Source: Ensifer sp. MPMI2T
GTDB lineage: Bacteria; Pseudomonadota; Alphaproteobacteria; Rhizobiales; Rhizobiaceae
NCBI RefSeq assembly: GCF_004827385.1
Contig: NZ_SRXN01000006.1
Span: forward strand, 186,001-250,000
DNA length: 64,000 bases
Direction: 5' to 3'
Shown here: one piece after another, positions 44,361 through 53,325 of the stretch
Layout: each line of letters opens with the position of its first letter
Numbering within the stretch: the first letter of the stretch is position 1
The notes under the pieces: generated by a model
Told to the model about the DNA's origin: nothing
The model's database searches: none
Seen by the model: only the letters and a program-made list of their open reading frames with translations
Made by a program: the position numbers and the translations under genes

Positions 44361-44673
44361 AAGTTTCCTCCACGGTTGATTTTTCGCCGGCGTCCTGAAG
44401 CTTTTGAAGGGCGACACCCCCAAGATATCGCGAAGTCGTCCGGGGACAAATTCCGCACCGCTTCTACAGGCCCATCAGGGCGCAGCCAGTCGCTCGCCGC
44501 GGCCAACACCGCAGCGCTTGTCTTTTGATTTCTTGTCTGACTCCTCCCCCTGCCCAGCTTTTGCTGAAACTGGTGGCTTCATCGATTGTGCTCGCTTGCT
44601 CAATCGATGAAGCAGAATTGCCACTTAACTCCTTTGATGTCAAGGTGACGTTCGAAAATGGAGATCAAAATTC
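44361..44673. promoter_or_regulatory. 313-bp divergent promoter region between the CUT2 operon and the LacI gene
   Basis: The region holds no gene. It contains the perfect operator-like inverted repeat at 44576-44613, which is annotated separately. The long leader on the binding-protein side contains no other structure that I could support. Confidence 0.5.
44576..44613. promoter_or_regulatory. Candidate double LacI-family operator
   Basis: A perfect 13-bp inverted repeat (GCTTCATCGATTG and CAATCGATGAAGC) is separated by 12 bp. Each arm holds an ATCGAT core close to the LacI/GalR consensus AANCGNTT, so the element could be two operators about 25 bp apart or one large dyad. It sits 60 bp before the LacI start, in the divergent promoter. 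Confidence 0.6.
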
Positions 44674-45693
44674 GTGAAGCGTAGCATTCCGACGAAAAGG
44701 ACAACGATCTACGACCTGGCCGAATTGGCCGGGACCTCGGCGAGTGCAGTGAGCGCCGTATTGAGTGGCAACTGGAAGAAACGCCGCATCAGCGCCCAGC
44801 TTGCCGAGAAGATCACCCGGCTCGCCGAGGAGCAGGGATATGCGCTGAACATGCAGGCGAGCGTGCTGCGGCGCGAGCGATCGAAAATCATCGGAATGAT
44901 CGTTCCGAAGTACGACAACCGCTACTTCGGCTCGATCGTCGAACAGTTCGAGGCCATGGCCCGAGAAAGAGGGCTCTTCCCGATCATCACCTGCACGCGC
45001 CGCGATCCGGCACTGGAAATCGAAGCCGCGCGCGCCATGCTCTCCTACCAGGTGGACTGCCTGATCGCCACCGGCGCGACCGATCCGGATCGCATCGCGG
45101 ATATATGTTCTGCCGCCGGCGTTCGCGCCGTGAATCTCGATCTGCCGGGTTCGCGCGTGCCGTCGGTCATCTCCGACAATTTCGCCGGCGCGCTCGAACT
45201 GACGCGGCGCGTGCTGGCGAACTGCGAGAGGGAGTTTGGTGAAAAGGCGCCACTGCTCTTCGTCGGTGGGCGCGGAACCGACCACAACACATCGGAACGT
45301 GTGAGAGGATTCCGCGCCGCCCATGCCGAAGCGGGGGTGCCGGTCGACGAGACGCTGGTGCTCACCTGCGGCTACGCTCCCGAAAAGGCCGAGAACGCCA
45401 TGAAGGGGATCGCGGAAAAGCTGGGAACATTGCCGCGCGGCATGTTCGTCAACTCCACGATTTCGCTAGAAGGCGTCATGCGCTGGATCCGTCGCTCCGG
45501 CCACTATGCCGACCGAATGCCGCACCTCGGCTGCTTCGACTGGGATCCCTTCGTGGCCATGCTCGGCGACCACATCGAAATGGTTCGCCAGGACGTTCCG
45601 AGAATGCTCGACGCGGTCTTCGAGATCATCGACTCCGGCGCATCGGAACTGAAAGTGATCCAGATTCCGCCGATCGTCGAGCAGACCGGGTAA
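44674..45693 (+). CDS. LacI-family transcriptional regulator
   Basis: The protein has 339 residues from GTG 44674 with GGAG about 11 nt upstream. The N-terminal HTH (TTIYDLAELAGTSASAVSAVLSG) and hinge helix precede a periplasmic-binding-protein-like effector domain (IGMIVPKYDNRYFGSI onward). Divergent orientation from the CUT2 operon and the adjacent LacI-like palindrome make it the probable repressor of polyol/sugar uptake and catabolism. Confidence 0.9.
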   Translation: MKRSIPTKRTTIYDLAELAGTSASAVSAVLSGNWKKRRISAQLAEKITRLAEEQGYALNMQASVLRRERSKIIGMIVPKYDNRYFGSIVEQFEAMARERGLFPIITCTRRDPALEIEAARAMLSYQVDCLIATGATDPDRIADICSAAGVRAVNLDLPGSRVPSVISDNFAGALELTRRVLANCEREFGEKAPLLFVGGRGTDHNTSERVRGFRAAHAEAGVPVDETLVLTCGYAPEKAENAMKGIAEKLGTLPRGMFVNSTISLEGVMRWIRRSGHYADRMPHLGCFDWDPFVAMLGDHIEMVRQDVPRMLDAVFEIIDSGASELKVIQIPPIVEQTG

Positions 45694-45774
45694 ACACCAA
45701 CGCAAGCTTCCGAACTCTTCAGTATGTCCGCGAGCGTCGCGACCGAAAAAGGCGCTCCACCGCGCGGGGCCTCA

Positions 45775-45864
45775 TAGCGCCACGCGTCTTATCGGGACGC
45801 GCAAGGACGCCGCAGCACTTTGAATTGCTGCATGTGTTATCCTTAAGATTTGGGAAACATGCAG
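45775..45864. repeat. RIME-like mosaic element, full length, reverse orientation
   Basis: TAGCGCCACGCGTC...GGACGCG, then GCAGCACTTTGAATTGCTGC and a final AAACATGCAG close the element. It lies between the convergent LacI and fusion-enzyme genes and could form stem-loops on either transcript. Confidence 0.66.
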
Positions 45865-45951
45865 GAGATGCGACGAAGCGCGAACGCCCCGGCGGGAGGA
45901 CCGTCAGGGGCGAGCGTTTGATTGGTTGCGGGTCTGAAGCCCCAGCGGCCC

Positions 45952-48927
45952 TTACTCTTCCGCCGGTCCGTAGAGGCCGAGCTGGTCGAGCAAAGCCCTC
46001 TGCCGGCCGGCATTTTCGACCAGTAGGCCGGTGTAGCGATCGATGATCCGGCCGCGGTGATCCGGATCGGAAACGGCGGAGAGCGCACCAACGATCGCCA
46101 CGATTTTTTCCGAGGCCTGCCGCAGCTCCTCCAGGAGTTCCGGCTTGCCGGCAACCTCGGTGACGGCCCGCTTCGTCACCCGGCCGATGCCGCCGGGCGT
46201 GCGGCTGCCCGCTGAAACGTAACCCTCCGGCAGGTCGCCCTTGAGATTGGTGACCGTTTTGAAGCGGATGACGTCGAAGATCTGGTCGACCGCCTGCTTC
46301 GCACCGGTCACCCGCGAGGGATGGTCCGTGTCGGCAGCCGCATGCGGCAGAAGCTCGAGCTTGCCCTTATGGCGCTCTTCGAGCGGCAGGTAAGGCAGCA
46401 TCGGACCGCTGAGCTTGCCGGTCGCGGCGTCCTTGAAGAGGTCGGCATCGATCGCCGCGTGCGCGATCTTGCCCGACGACAGCGCCTCGTCGAGGGCGAC
46501 GGCATCGACGACCTCGCCCCGGTCGTAGTTGACCAGCACCGCGCCGTTGTTCATCGCACCGAGCACCTTCGCATCGACGGTTCCGGCATTGGAATAGACG
46601 CCGGTCGTCGGGTCCAGGCGGCCGAGACCAATATGGACTGAAAGGACGTCGGCGCCGGTCGCCGCTGCGACCGCACTTGCGGCATATTCGAAGCCTTCCG
46701 CCTCGATCCAGCGCTTGTGATGCTCGCGGGCGTAGATCGCCACCTTCATGCCGAAGGCCTTGGCAAGCTTGGCGACTTCGCGGCCGATATTGCCGTAGCC
46801 GAGAATGGCGATCTTGCGGCCCTCGAGCTTGGCGGTTGGGAAATCCTTGAGCTGACGGCCGGTGTCGAAGTCACCCTCGGCGACCATTCGGTGCAGCCGG
46901 TCGACCGGCAGGTCGGGAACGACCTTCAGGATAGCCTTCATCGCCATTTGGGCGGTCGCGCGGCTGTTGATGCCCGGCGTGTTCATAAGCGGCGCATCGC
47001 CGCCCTCGCCGTTGCCGCCGCCCCAGGAGGCCGAGCCCATGTTGCCGGTGCCCGCGCCGATGCGCACGCCACCGAGCGGGAATACGGAGGCCTTCGGAAT
47101 GAAGGTCGCCGCCGCGATCAGCGCGTCGTATTGGCCCTTGTCCGTCTGCGGCAGGATCTCCGCCTCGGTGCTGAGGTTCGGCTGGTAGAAGAAATGAATG
47201 TGGCCCTTCTCGAGCGCCGACCGGTCGCCGAGCGGCCCGAGATGGAAGACGCCGCCCTTTTCCTCGATGTAGGCTTTAATCTCGCTATAATCCGGCTGGC
47301 CGTCGGCGCCGAAACGCAGGCCAACCAGATCGGCGATCAGCACCGTATAAGCGCGCGCGGGATCGTCCTTGCGGACGGCGCCGTCGGCCTTGGCCGAGGC
47401 CTCAAAAGTGACGCCGTTCTTCGCCAGTTCCTCTTCGAGAACGACGATCTTGGCGCGCAGATAGGCATATTGCAGATTCTCCAGCAGCGCGACGACATCT
47501 TCCGGCTCGCGGATGCCACCGACCCAGGCGCGATAGTCGCCGGGCGTGCCCGGGAAGGCATTGACGTAGCGGGCTGCATCGAGGCCGCGCTCGTACTCGC
47601 CGTTCGGATGGGTAATGCCCTCATAGCCGAGCAATTGCTTCGAACGGGCAATGATACGGGCGTGGATGTCGGGATCGCTGACGCCGTCGTCTTCGACCTT
47701 GAGCAGCGTCACCGCCGCGCCGCGCCGCTCGGCATCGGTGACCGTCAGCGACAGAAGCGGATGCGACGCGACCCATTCGTCGATCACCTTGCGGTTGGCG
47801 GCGGAGCGACGGTTGAGGTCGACGACAGAGCCGACGCGCGCTTCCGATTGCAGAAGGCCGAAGGTGGTCTCGGCGAAGGCGAGCGCGCTGTAGGTATTGA
47901 TGACGCCGCCCAGCATGCGGTCTTCGGCGGCATCGTAGAACGGCCCGGCATCGACGGAGCGCTTCGCCGAAAACGGCTGCCTGGGATCGATCGGCGGAGC
48001 GATCTTCAGCTGGCGCGGGATCGCCCAAGCAGGATCTTGCTGATTCTTCTCGATCAATGCCAAAGCATGCGGGGTGAAGGAGGCGACAAAATAGCCCGAA
48101 ACCCCGCCGATCGCCTTCTGGAACGGCATGAACAGGCAGCACTTCGCCATCACGGCGGCAACCAGTTCGGGCTCCCACGGCATGGCGCCGAGCATCGAGG
48201 TTGCATCGAACACAGCATGGCGGCTTGCCGGGTCGCCGTCTATCCAGCTCAAAAGTTCGCGGATCTCGCGGCTGGTATAGGCATTTGCCCCGGTCGTCTC
48301 GTGGCCGACACCAACGAAGATCGAGACGCCGAGGGCGGAAAGCTCTTCTGCCGACGGGATCACACCTTCCGAGGCGGCGAAATGGATGCGGCTCTCGCAG
48401 CCCTTTTCGGCGAAGCGCTGCATCTCGATCAACTGGGTGGCCCAGGACTGGCGGAAGAAGCCCGCGGCCCTCGACGGATCGCTCTCTGGCCGCGGCGTAT
48501 CGACATAGATGCGTTGGGATGCGTCGTTGGCGTTCATCAGATGCTGGACGCAAACCGTGAAACCGCTGTGGCCACCGCCGAGCCCCACGGCCATGCGGTT
48601 CGTCTTCGGAAAGCCGAAATAGCGATGGATCGCCCGCATCATGTCGGTCAGGATCTTGTCCGCGGGATAGCCGCGATGCATGCTGCGGGAAATCTCGGCG
48701 GTGGTGAAGCCGCCTATGTCATTGCCCCTGCCGTCGAACTTGCGATAGGTCTTCTCAATCCAGGCATCGAAGGCGAGGCGCCGCAGGCGGCTATCCACTT
48801 CGTCGGTGGTCGCATCGGTGATCGGGCCGACGCCGAAGAATGGATTAGACGGCAGCCTCGGCGCGCCATTCCTGGTCAGTTCGAGTGCCTTCAGTCGCTG
48901 TTCCTGCATCTGCGCGATGTTCATCAT
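45952..48927 (-). CDS. Fusion protein: class V aminotransferase (SerC-like) + D-2-hydroxyacid dehydrogenase (SerA-like)
   Basis: The protein has 991 residues in one uninterrupted frame. Residues about 25-500 form a fold-type I PLP enzyme of class V, with Asp241 (AVFDATS) and the probable Schiff-base Lys271 (MPFQKAIGG). It resembles phosphoserine aminotransferase. Residues about 525-900 form a D-isomer-specific 2-hydroxyacid dehydrogenase with NAD motif ILGYGNIGREVAK (709-720), catalytic Arg803 (NYDRGEVVD) and His862 (LLPHAAAD). The usual EP glutamate segment is altered. A helical tail follows. Both halves keep key residues, so a channelled transaminase/reductase pair is likely, for example amino acid to 2-oxoacid to hydroxyacid, or the reverse as in serine synthesis. 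ATG 48927 or the adjacent ATG 48924 is the probable start. Longer open sequence to 49074 is not similar to either family. It is transcribed alone, near serine-cycle genes. Confidence 0.85.
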   Translation of the reverse strand: MMNIAQMQEQRLKALELTRNGAPRLPSNPFFGVGPITDATTDEVDSRLRRLAFDAWIEKTYRKFDGRGNDIGGFTTAEISRSMHRGYPADKILTDMMRAIHRYFGFPKTNRMAVGLGGGHSGFTVCVQHLMNANDASQRIYVDTPRPESDPSRAAGFFRQSWATQLIEMQRFAEKGCESRIHFAASEGVIPSAEELSALGVSIFVGVGHETTGANAYTSREIRELLSWIDGDPASRHAVFDATSMLGAMPWEPELVAAVMAKCCLFMPFQKAIGGVSGYFVASFTPHALALIEKNQQDPAWAIPRQLKIAPPIDPRQPFSAKRSVDAGPFYDAAEDRMLGGVINTYSALAFAETTFGLLQSEARVGSVVDLNRRSAANRKVIDEWVASHPLLSLTVTDAERRGAAVTLLKVEDDGVSDPDIHARIIARSKQLLGYEGITHPNGEYERGLDAARYVNAFPGTPGDYRAWVGGIREPEDVVALLENLQYAYLRAKIVVLEEELAKNGVTFEASAKADGAVRKDDPARAYTVLIADLVGLRFGADGQPDYSEIKAYIEEKGGVFHLGPLGDRSALEKGHIHFFYQPNLSTEAEILPQTDKGQYDALIAAATFIPKASVFPLGGVRIGAGTGNMGSASWGGGNGEGGDAPLMNTPGINSRATAQMAMKAILKVVPDLPVDRLHRMVAEGDFDTGRQLKDFPTAKLEGRKIAILGYGNIGREVAKLAKAFGMKVAIYAREHHKRWIEAEGFEYAASAVAAATGADVLSVHIGLGRLDPTTGVYSNAGTVDAKVLGAMNNGAVLVNYDRGEVVDAVALDEALSSGKIAHAAIDADLFKDAATGKLSGPMLPYLPLEERHKGKLELLPHAAADTDHPSRVTGAKQAVDQIFDVIRFKTVTNLKGDLPEGYVSAGSRTPGGIGRVTKRAVTEVAGKPELLEELRQASEKIVAIVGALSAVSDPDHRGRIIDRYTGLLVENAGRQRALLDQLGLYGPAEE

Positions 48928-49177
48928 GATCTGCCTATCTGTTTTCGAGGCGGGGAGATGGCGCTGATAGTGGATCGAACACGTCAGAAAGAAGACCTCA
49001 TATGCGCCGAACAGCACGCGGAATGCGTCATGGTTGCGCCTGTGGTTGCTGCCGCGCTGGCTCTGGCAGCGCATTAACGACCTCCCCGGGGACTTCTCGC
49101 GGAACGACGGCGCGGCGACTGCGTAGTCCTACGGCCGGATCAACAACGTGCCTTGAGTCTTGCGATTTTGCTGTCGT

Positions 49178-50185
49178 CTAAGAACCCAGGGATGCGCGGA
49201 AATTTTGTGGTGTGTTGGCAAACCGCCTGCGGAACATCCGGCTGAGATGGGATGAATCACAGAAACCGCTTTCCGCTGCGATCATCGCAATCGACTTCTC
49301 CGTATTCTCGAGCATGTGGCGCGCGAGCAAAAGCCGCATCTCGATGAACGCGGTCAGGGGCGAGGTTCCAAGTGCCTCCCTGAAATGCCGTTCAAGACAC
49401 CGCTTACCAACTTTCAGATGTCTTGCTATCTCGGAGACGGAAAGAGGCGTGTCCAGGCTTTGCTGCATCAGCAAAAGCGCCTTCCTGACAATTGGATCCT
49501 TCGTCCGGAAGCTGAGGGTCAGGCCGGGCTGCGGTGTGCCCCCGTCCTCCGCCTCGCTGATCATCATGATATTCAAGCTCTTCGTGGATTGCGCCTTGCC
49601 GATGTGTCTGTCGACCAGGAATGCGGCGAGGTGAGCTGTGCTGGTACCGCCCGAGCACGTCAGGCGGTCGCGGTCGACCACGAAGATCTGGTCGGATATC
49701 GGCTTGAGCCCGTCGAACTGCGAGAGAAAATCCTGGTGGTGGAACCAGCTCACACAGCCGCGATAGCCCTCCATTAAACCGGCACGATGGAGGATGAACG
49801 TGCCAGTGCAAAGGCCAACCAGCGGAACCCCGGCCGCCGCGGCCTGCCGCAGGTAACGTTCCACACGCTCGTCGGGCCGGTCCATTTCGTCTATAAGGCC
49901 GCCGACCACCACGATATAATCGAAGAGTTTGGGGCTGCCGAACACCTCGTGAGGCTGAACAGAGACACCGCAACTCGCGGTGATCGGCCTCATGTCCGGG
50001 GCAACGACTTTCCATCGGCACTGGATTGGCCGGCTACGGTCGCCTTCATCCGCGGCGAGGCGCAACACGTCTACGAAATTGGCGAAAGCGCAGAGGGTAA
50101 ATCGCTGCACCAGAACGAACCCCACCGTCAGGCGCGCATCCTGCTCGCGCCGCACGCCCCTCGGGGAAACGTCATTTACAACCAT
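49178..50185 (-). CDS. GlxA-family AraC-type regulator with DJ-1/PfpI domain (first of a divergent pair)
   Basis: The protein has 335 residues. An N-terminal DJ-1/PfpI-like ligand domain (about 18-200, with LCTGTFILHRAGL holding the nucleophile-elbow Cys) is followed by a double-HTH AraC domain (about 228-330; LSVSEIARHLKVGKRCLERHF, IAMIAAESGFCDSSHLSRMFRR). This architecture is that of GbdR, CdhR and ArgR, activators of glycine betaine, carnitine and arginine catabolism. It lies between the fusion-enzyme gene, downstream on the same strand, and a second GlxA regulator gene, which is divergent. Confidence 0.87.
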   Translation of the reverse strand: MVVNDVSPRGVRREQDARLTVGFVLVQRFTLCAFANFVDVLRLAADEGDRSRPIQCRWKVVAPDMRPITASCGVSVQPHEVFGSPKLFDYIVVVGGLIDEMDRPDERVERYLRQAAAAGVPLVGLCTGTFILHRAGLMEGYRGCVSWFHHQDFLSQFDGLKPISDQIFVVDRDRLTCSGGTSTAHLAAFLVDRHIGKAQSTKSLNIMMISEAEDGGTPQPGLTLSFRTKDPIVRKALLLMQQSLDTPLSVSEIARHLKVGKRCLERHFREALGTSPLTAFIEMRLLLARHMLENTEKSIAMIAAESGFCDSSHLSRMFRRRFANTPQNFRASLGS

Positions 50186-50322
50186 GCTGTCTCATTTCTA
50201 CTGCCGATGTGACGCAATCATTCTTTTCAGATCTCCGACGCAAGTCAATATTTCGGGATAAGTCGCGGAGAGATGGCCAAGCGACGCCGGAGGATGCCAG
50301 GCCGTCGTTGGGAGCATTTTGG

Positions 50323-51348
50323 ATGAGAATAGTGAGCGCGGAACAGCGTCTGTTTGCCTTCTACCTTGTGCCGGAATTCACGATGCTGGCGTTCTCTTCC
50401 GCGGTCGAGGCCCTGCGGTTGGCGAACGCAGTCGTCGGTTACGAAGCTTACTCCTGGCGCGTGGTCTCTTCCGACGGCGCCAAGGTCCGCGCGAGCTGCG
50501 GTCTCACGCTTGAAGCCGACAATTCGGTAGCGGTTGAACGCCAGCATCTCACCAGCCGGCTACGCCCCTCGGTGTCCGTCATTTGCGGAGGGAAGTACGT
50601 GGAGCGCCACATCGACCGTGCGGCCGATGCGTGGCTGCGCGAATGTCGTAATCGTGGCGTCGCCGTCGCGGGGCTGTGCACGGGTGCCCATGTCCTGGCG
50701 AGAGCCGGACTGCTCGACGAGAGGAAATGCGCGATTCATTGGGAGAACCAACCCGGATTTGTCGAGCGCTTTGGCGCGGCAAACGCCAGCAGTGGAATCT
50801 ACGAGGTCGACGGTAACATTTATACCTGCGCCGGCGGGGCCGCTTCCTTCGACATGATGCTGCACATCATTGGCCGCGATTTCGACGAGAGCGTTGTGAG
50901 CGGCATATGCGAACTCGCGCTTGTCGACCGCGTGCGCGAACCCGGGGAGCGGCAGCGCCTTCCCTTCGCCCAACGCATCGGGGTTCGAGATCCCATCGTG
51001 TTGAAGCTGGTCGAGAAGATGGAGAAGAGCCTGACCGAGCCGATGCAAGTGGAAGAGCTTACCGCTTCAATTGGCCTCTCACGGCGCCAGGTCGAGCGGC
51101 TGTTCCGCAACGAGCTGCGCTGTTCGCCGGCGCGCTATTATTTGAAGCTCCGTCTCGAGCGCGCCCAGTTGCTGCTGGTACAGTCAACGATGCCTGTCGT
51201 GGAAGTCGCTATCGCCTGTGGCTTTGTGTCAGCTTCGCATTTCTCCAAATGCTACCGCGAGACGTTTGGGTGTTCGCCGCAGGAAGCGCGGGGCCGCATC
51301 ATGAGAATGCCGGCGGCGCGCCCGGCCGAATGTGCGTCGGCCGCGTAA
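50323..51348 (+). CDS. GlxA-family AraC-type regulator with DJ-1/PfpI domain (second of a divergent pair)
   Basis: The protein has about 341 residues from ATG 50323, preceded by GGGAG. A GTG at 50209 would add 38 residues of unlikely sequence and leave only 23 bp to the divergent gene. The DJ-1/PfpI domain carries GLCTGAHVLARAGLLDERKC. A C-terminal AraC domain has LTASIGLSRRQVERLF and CGFVSASHFSKCYRETFG. It resembles GbdR/CdhR-type regulators of quaternary-amine catabolism. It converges on the BCCT transporter gene and is a candidate controller of the sgaA-BCCT series or the fusion gene. Confidence 0.86.
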   Translation: MRIVSAEQRLFAFYLVPEFTMLAFSSAVEALRLANAVVGYEAYSWRVVSSDGAKVRASCGLTLEADNSVAVERQHLTSRLRPSVSVICGGKYVERHIDRAADAWLRECRNRGVAVAGLCTGAHVLARAGLLDERKCAIHWENQPGFVERFGAANASSGIYEVDGNIYTCAGGAASFDMMLHIIGRDFDESVVSGICELALVDRVREPGERQRLPFAQRIGVRDPIVLKLVEKMEKSLTEPMQVEELTASIGLSRRQVERLFRNELRCSPARYYLKLRLERAQLLLVQSTMPVVEVAIACGFVSASHFSKCYRETFGCSPQEARGRIMRMPAARPAECASAA

Positions 51349-51432
51349 CGCATCCTCCACGTCGCAGATTACGCCACGGCAAGTAGTCCAACAGGCCCGA
51401 CGAAAACCCGTGATCTTTTCGCATTTTAGTTG

Positions 51433-51471
51433 AGCTGCAGCGTCGGCCCCCTCGGGACCGACGCTGCAGCT
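51433..51471. terminator. Strong hairpin between the convergent GlxA and BCCT genes
   Basis: A perfect 14-bp stem (AGCTGCAGCGTCGG and its complement) with an 11-nt loop is centred in the 136-bp gap between convergent stops at 51348 and 51485. It has T-rich tracts only some distance away, but the symmetry suits a bidirectional terminator or mRNA end. Confidence 0.6.
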
Positions 51472-51484
51472 GACCGATCTCAAT

Positions 51485-53077
51485 TCACGACACTGCTTCA
51501 GATGCAAGCCCGGACGCTTCGACATCTCCCGTCCGCGGCGTCGCGGATGTTGGCACCGGACGTCGCGCCCTTCCTTCTTCGAGCTCATCGAGAAGGGCGT
51601 GCCATAGCGAAATGCAAAGCCCGATCATCACCAGCAGGAAAGGTGCGGCAGCGATGATCGATGCGGTCTGGAGGCCCTGAAGCCCGCCCATGACCAGAAG
51701 CACCGCGGCCGAGGCACCGGCAAGCACGCCCCAAAGGACGACAACGCCAGGCTTTGGCTCCAGCGCGCCGCGCGATGAGAGCATTCCCATTACGACCGCG
51801 CCTGCATCCGCGCCCGAGATGAAGAAGATCGCGACCAGGAAAATGGCGGTCAAGGATGTCAGCCATGCAAATGGATACTGCGCCAGAAGGGTAAAGAGCG
51901 AGACTGCAGCGCCCTCCTTGGTAACGGCCTCGACAATCCCGCCGGCGCCGAAGAGTTCGGAATGAAGCGCCGTGCCGCCCATGATCGTGAACCAGATGAA
52001 GGTGACGCCGCTCGGGATCAGGATCACGCCGGTCACGAACTCCTTGATCGTGCGACCGCGTGAGATCCGCGCGATGAACACGCCGACGAAGGGCGCCCAG
52101 GATACCCACCAGGCCCAATAGAAAATGGTCCAACTGCCGAGCCATTTGCCGTCGCTAAAGGCGGCCGTACGCAATGACATGGACACGAGGTCGCTCAGAT
52201 AGAAGCCCAGCGATTCCGTAAACGTGTTGAACATGAAGATCGTTGGCCCGATGAACACCAGGAAGATGAGCAGCAGCATCGCGATGATCATGTTCATGTT
52301 GGAGAGGAACTGGATCCCCTTGCCCACGCCAGACACCGCCGAGAGTATGAACAGCACCGTCATAACGCCGATAATGGTGAGCGCGATGGTGTTGGAAAGG
52401 CCTGTGCCCCAAAGAAAGTTCATACCGCTGTTGATCTGCTGTGCGCCGAGACCAAGCGAGGTGGCGGTTCCAAACAGTGTTGCAATCAGCGCAAGCACGT
52501 CGATCGCCTTGCCGATCGGCCCGCTCGCGGCATCGCCGAGAATCGGCGTAAAGGCAGCGGAAATCAGGTTCGATTTTCCCTTGCGGAAGGTGAAATAGGC
52601 GATGGCAAGGCCAACCACCGCGTAGATGGCCCAAGGATGAAGCGCCCAATGGAAATAGGAATACTTCATCGCAACAAGGGCCGCCTCGAGGGTCCTCGGC
52701 TCGGCCTGCCCGTGGGGCGGTCCGGAAAAGTGGTATATCGGCTCCGCGACGCCCCAGAACATCAGTCCGATGCCCATGCCGACGCTGAACATCATGCAGA
52801 TCCACGAGGCCGTGCGGAACTCCGGGCGCTCGTCGTCCTGTCCAAGGCGGATCTTGCCGAAGCGGCTCGTGGCTAGGAACAGAGCGAAAACCAGGAAGCC
52901 GGCAGAAGAGACGACGAAGCCCCAGCCAAAGTCGGCGATGACGGCATCGAGAACCACCTTCGAGACCGAGGACAGGCTTTCGGGGAATACAGTCCCCCAG
53001 CCGACAAATCCCAGGATGATGAACATGGCCGGCCAGAATACAGCGGGGTCGATCCCACCAGGTCGTGATCGCTCCAT
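51485..53077 (-). CDS. BCCT-family transporter (betaine/carnitine/choline type)
   Basis: The protein has 530 residues with about twelve membrane segments. The BCCT signature around WTIFYWAWWVSWAPFVGVFI and ARISRGRTIKEF is complete, and the tryptophan-rich segment is where trimethylammonium is held. GMGIGLMFWGVAEP is the second conserved block, and its Met-Gly-Ile-Gly form is that of Na+-coupled members. Short termini without a long cytosolic osmosensing tail suggest a catabolic rather than osmoregulated carrier. GGAGGAG precedes ATG 53077. It is the last gene after mtkB, 248 bp downstream, so a separate promoter is possible. Confidence 0.92.
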   Translation of the reverse strand: MERSRPGGIDPAVFWPAMFIILGFVGWGTVFPESLSSVSKVVLDAVIADFGWGFVVSSAGFLVFALFLATSRFGKIRLGQDDERPEFRTASWICMMFSVGMGIGLMFWGVAEPIYHFSGPPHGQAEPRTLEAALVAMKYSYFHWALHPWAIYAVVGLAIAYFTFRKGKSNLISAAFTPILGDAASGPIGKAIDVLALIATLFGTATSLGLGAQQINSGMNFLWGTGLSNTIALTIIGVMTVLFILSAVSGVGKGIQFLSNMNMIIAMLLLIFLVFIGPTIFMFNTFTESLGFYLSDLVSMSLRTAAFSDGKWLGSWTIFYWAWWVSWAPFVGVFIARISRGRTIKEFVTGVILIPSGVTFIWFTIMGGTALHSELFGAGGIVEAVTKEGAAVSLFTLLAQYPFAWLTSLTAIFLVAIFFISGADAGAVVMGMLSSRGALEPKPGVVVLWGVLAGASAAVLLVMGGLQGLQTASIIAAAPFLLVMIGLCISLWHALLDELEEGRARRPVPTSATPRTGDVEASGLASEAVS

Positions 53078-53325
53078 TTTTTCTCCTCCTTCTTAACCTC
53101 CAGGCCGCCGGCGCCACCGGCGGATTCGCCTTTCATAAGGTCCCGTCCCGCAGATCGCGGCTCGAGATGCGGCAGAAACACGACGTTTTTGACATCCGTC
53201 AGTCCCGCGGGAGACCCTTAGAAATGCAACGTTCCGCCGATGAGCGTCCCTGTCGAAGCGCACGGCAAGCGCGCGCTCCGCTTCTCCCAGTCAGCGACGA
53301 GTCACCGGGTTGCGGGGCCTTGCAA

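Noticed and set aside
48928..49074. 49-residue N-terminal extension of the fusion enzyme
   Set aside because: The extension is Cys/His/Arg-rich and unrelated to either domain. Homologous sequence begins near MMNIAQMQEQ, so the start was placed at 48927.
46717..49077. 786-codon plus-strand open frame across the fusion enzyme
   Set aside because: Long antisense ORFs are common in GC-rich DNA. This one has no family resemblance, while the minus frame shows two complete enzyme domains.
51433..51471. Hairpin as an attachment site or integron attC-like element
   Set aside because: It lies exactly between two convergent genes with no integrase, gene cassette or direct repeat nearby. A bidirectional terminator explains it better.
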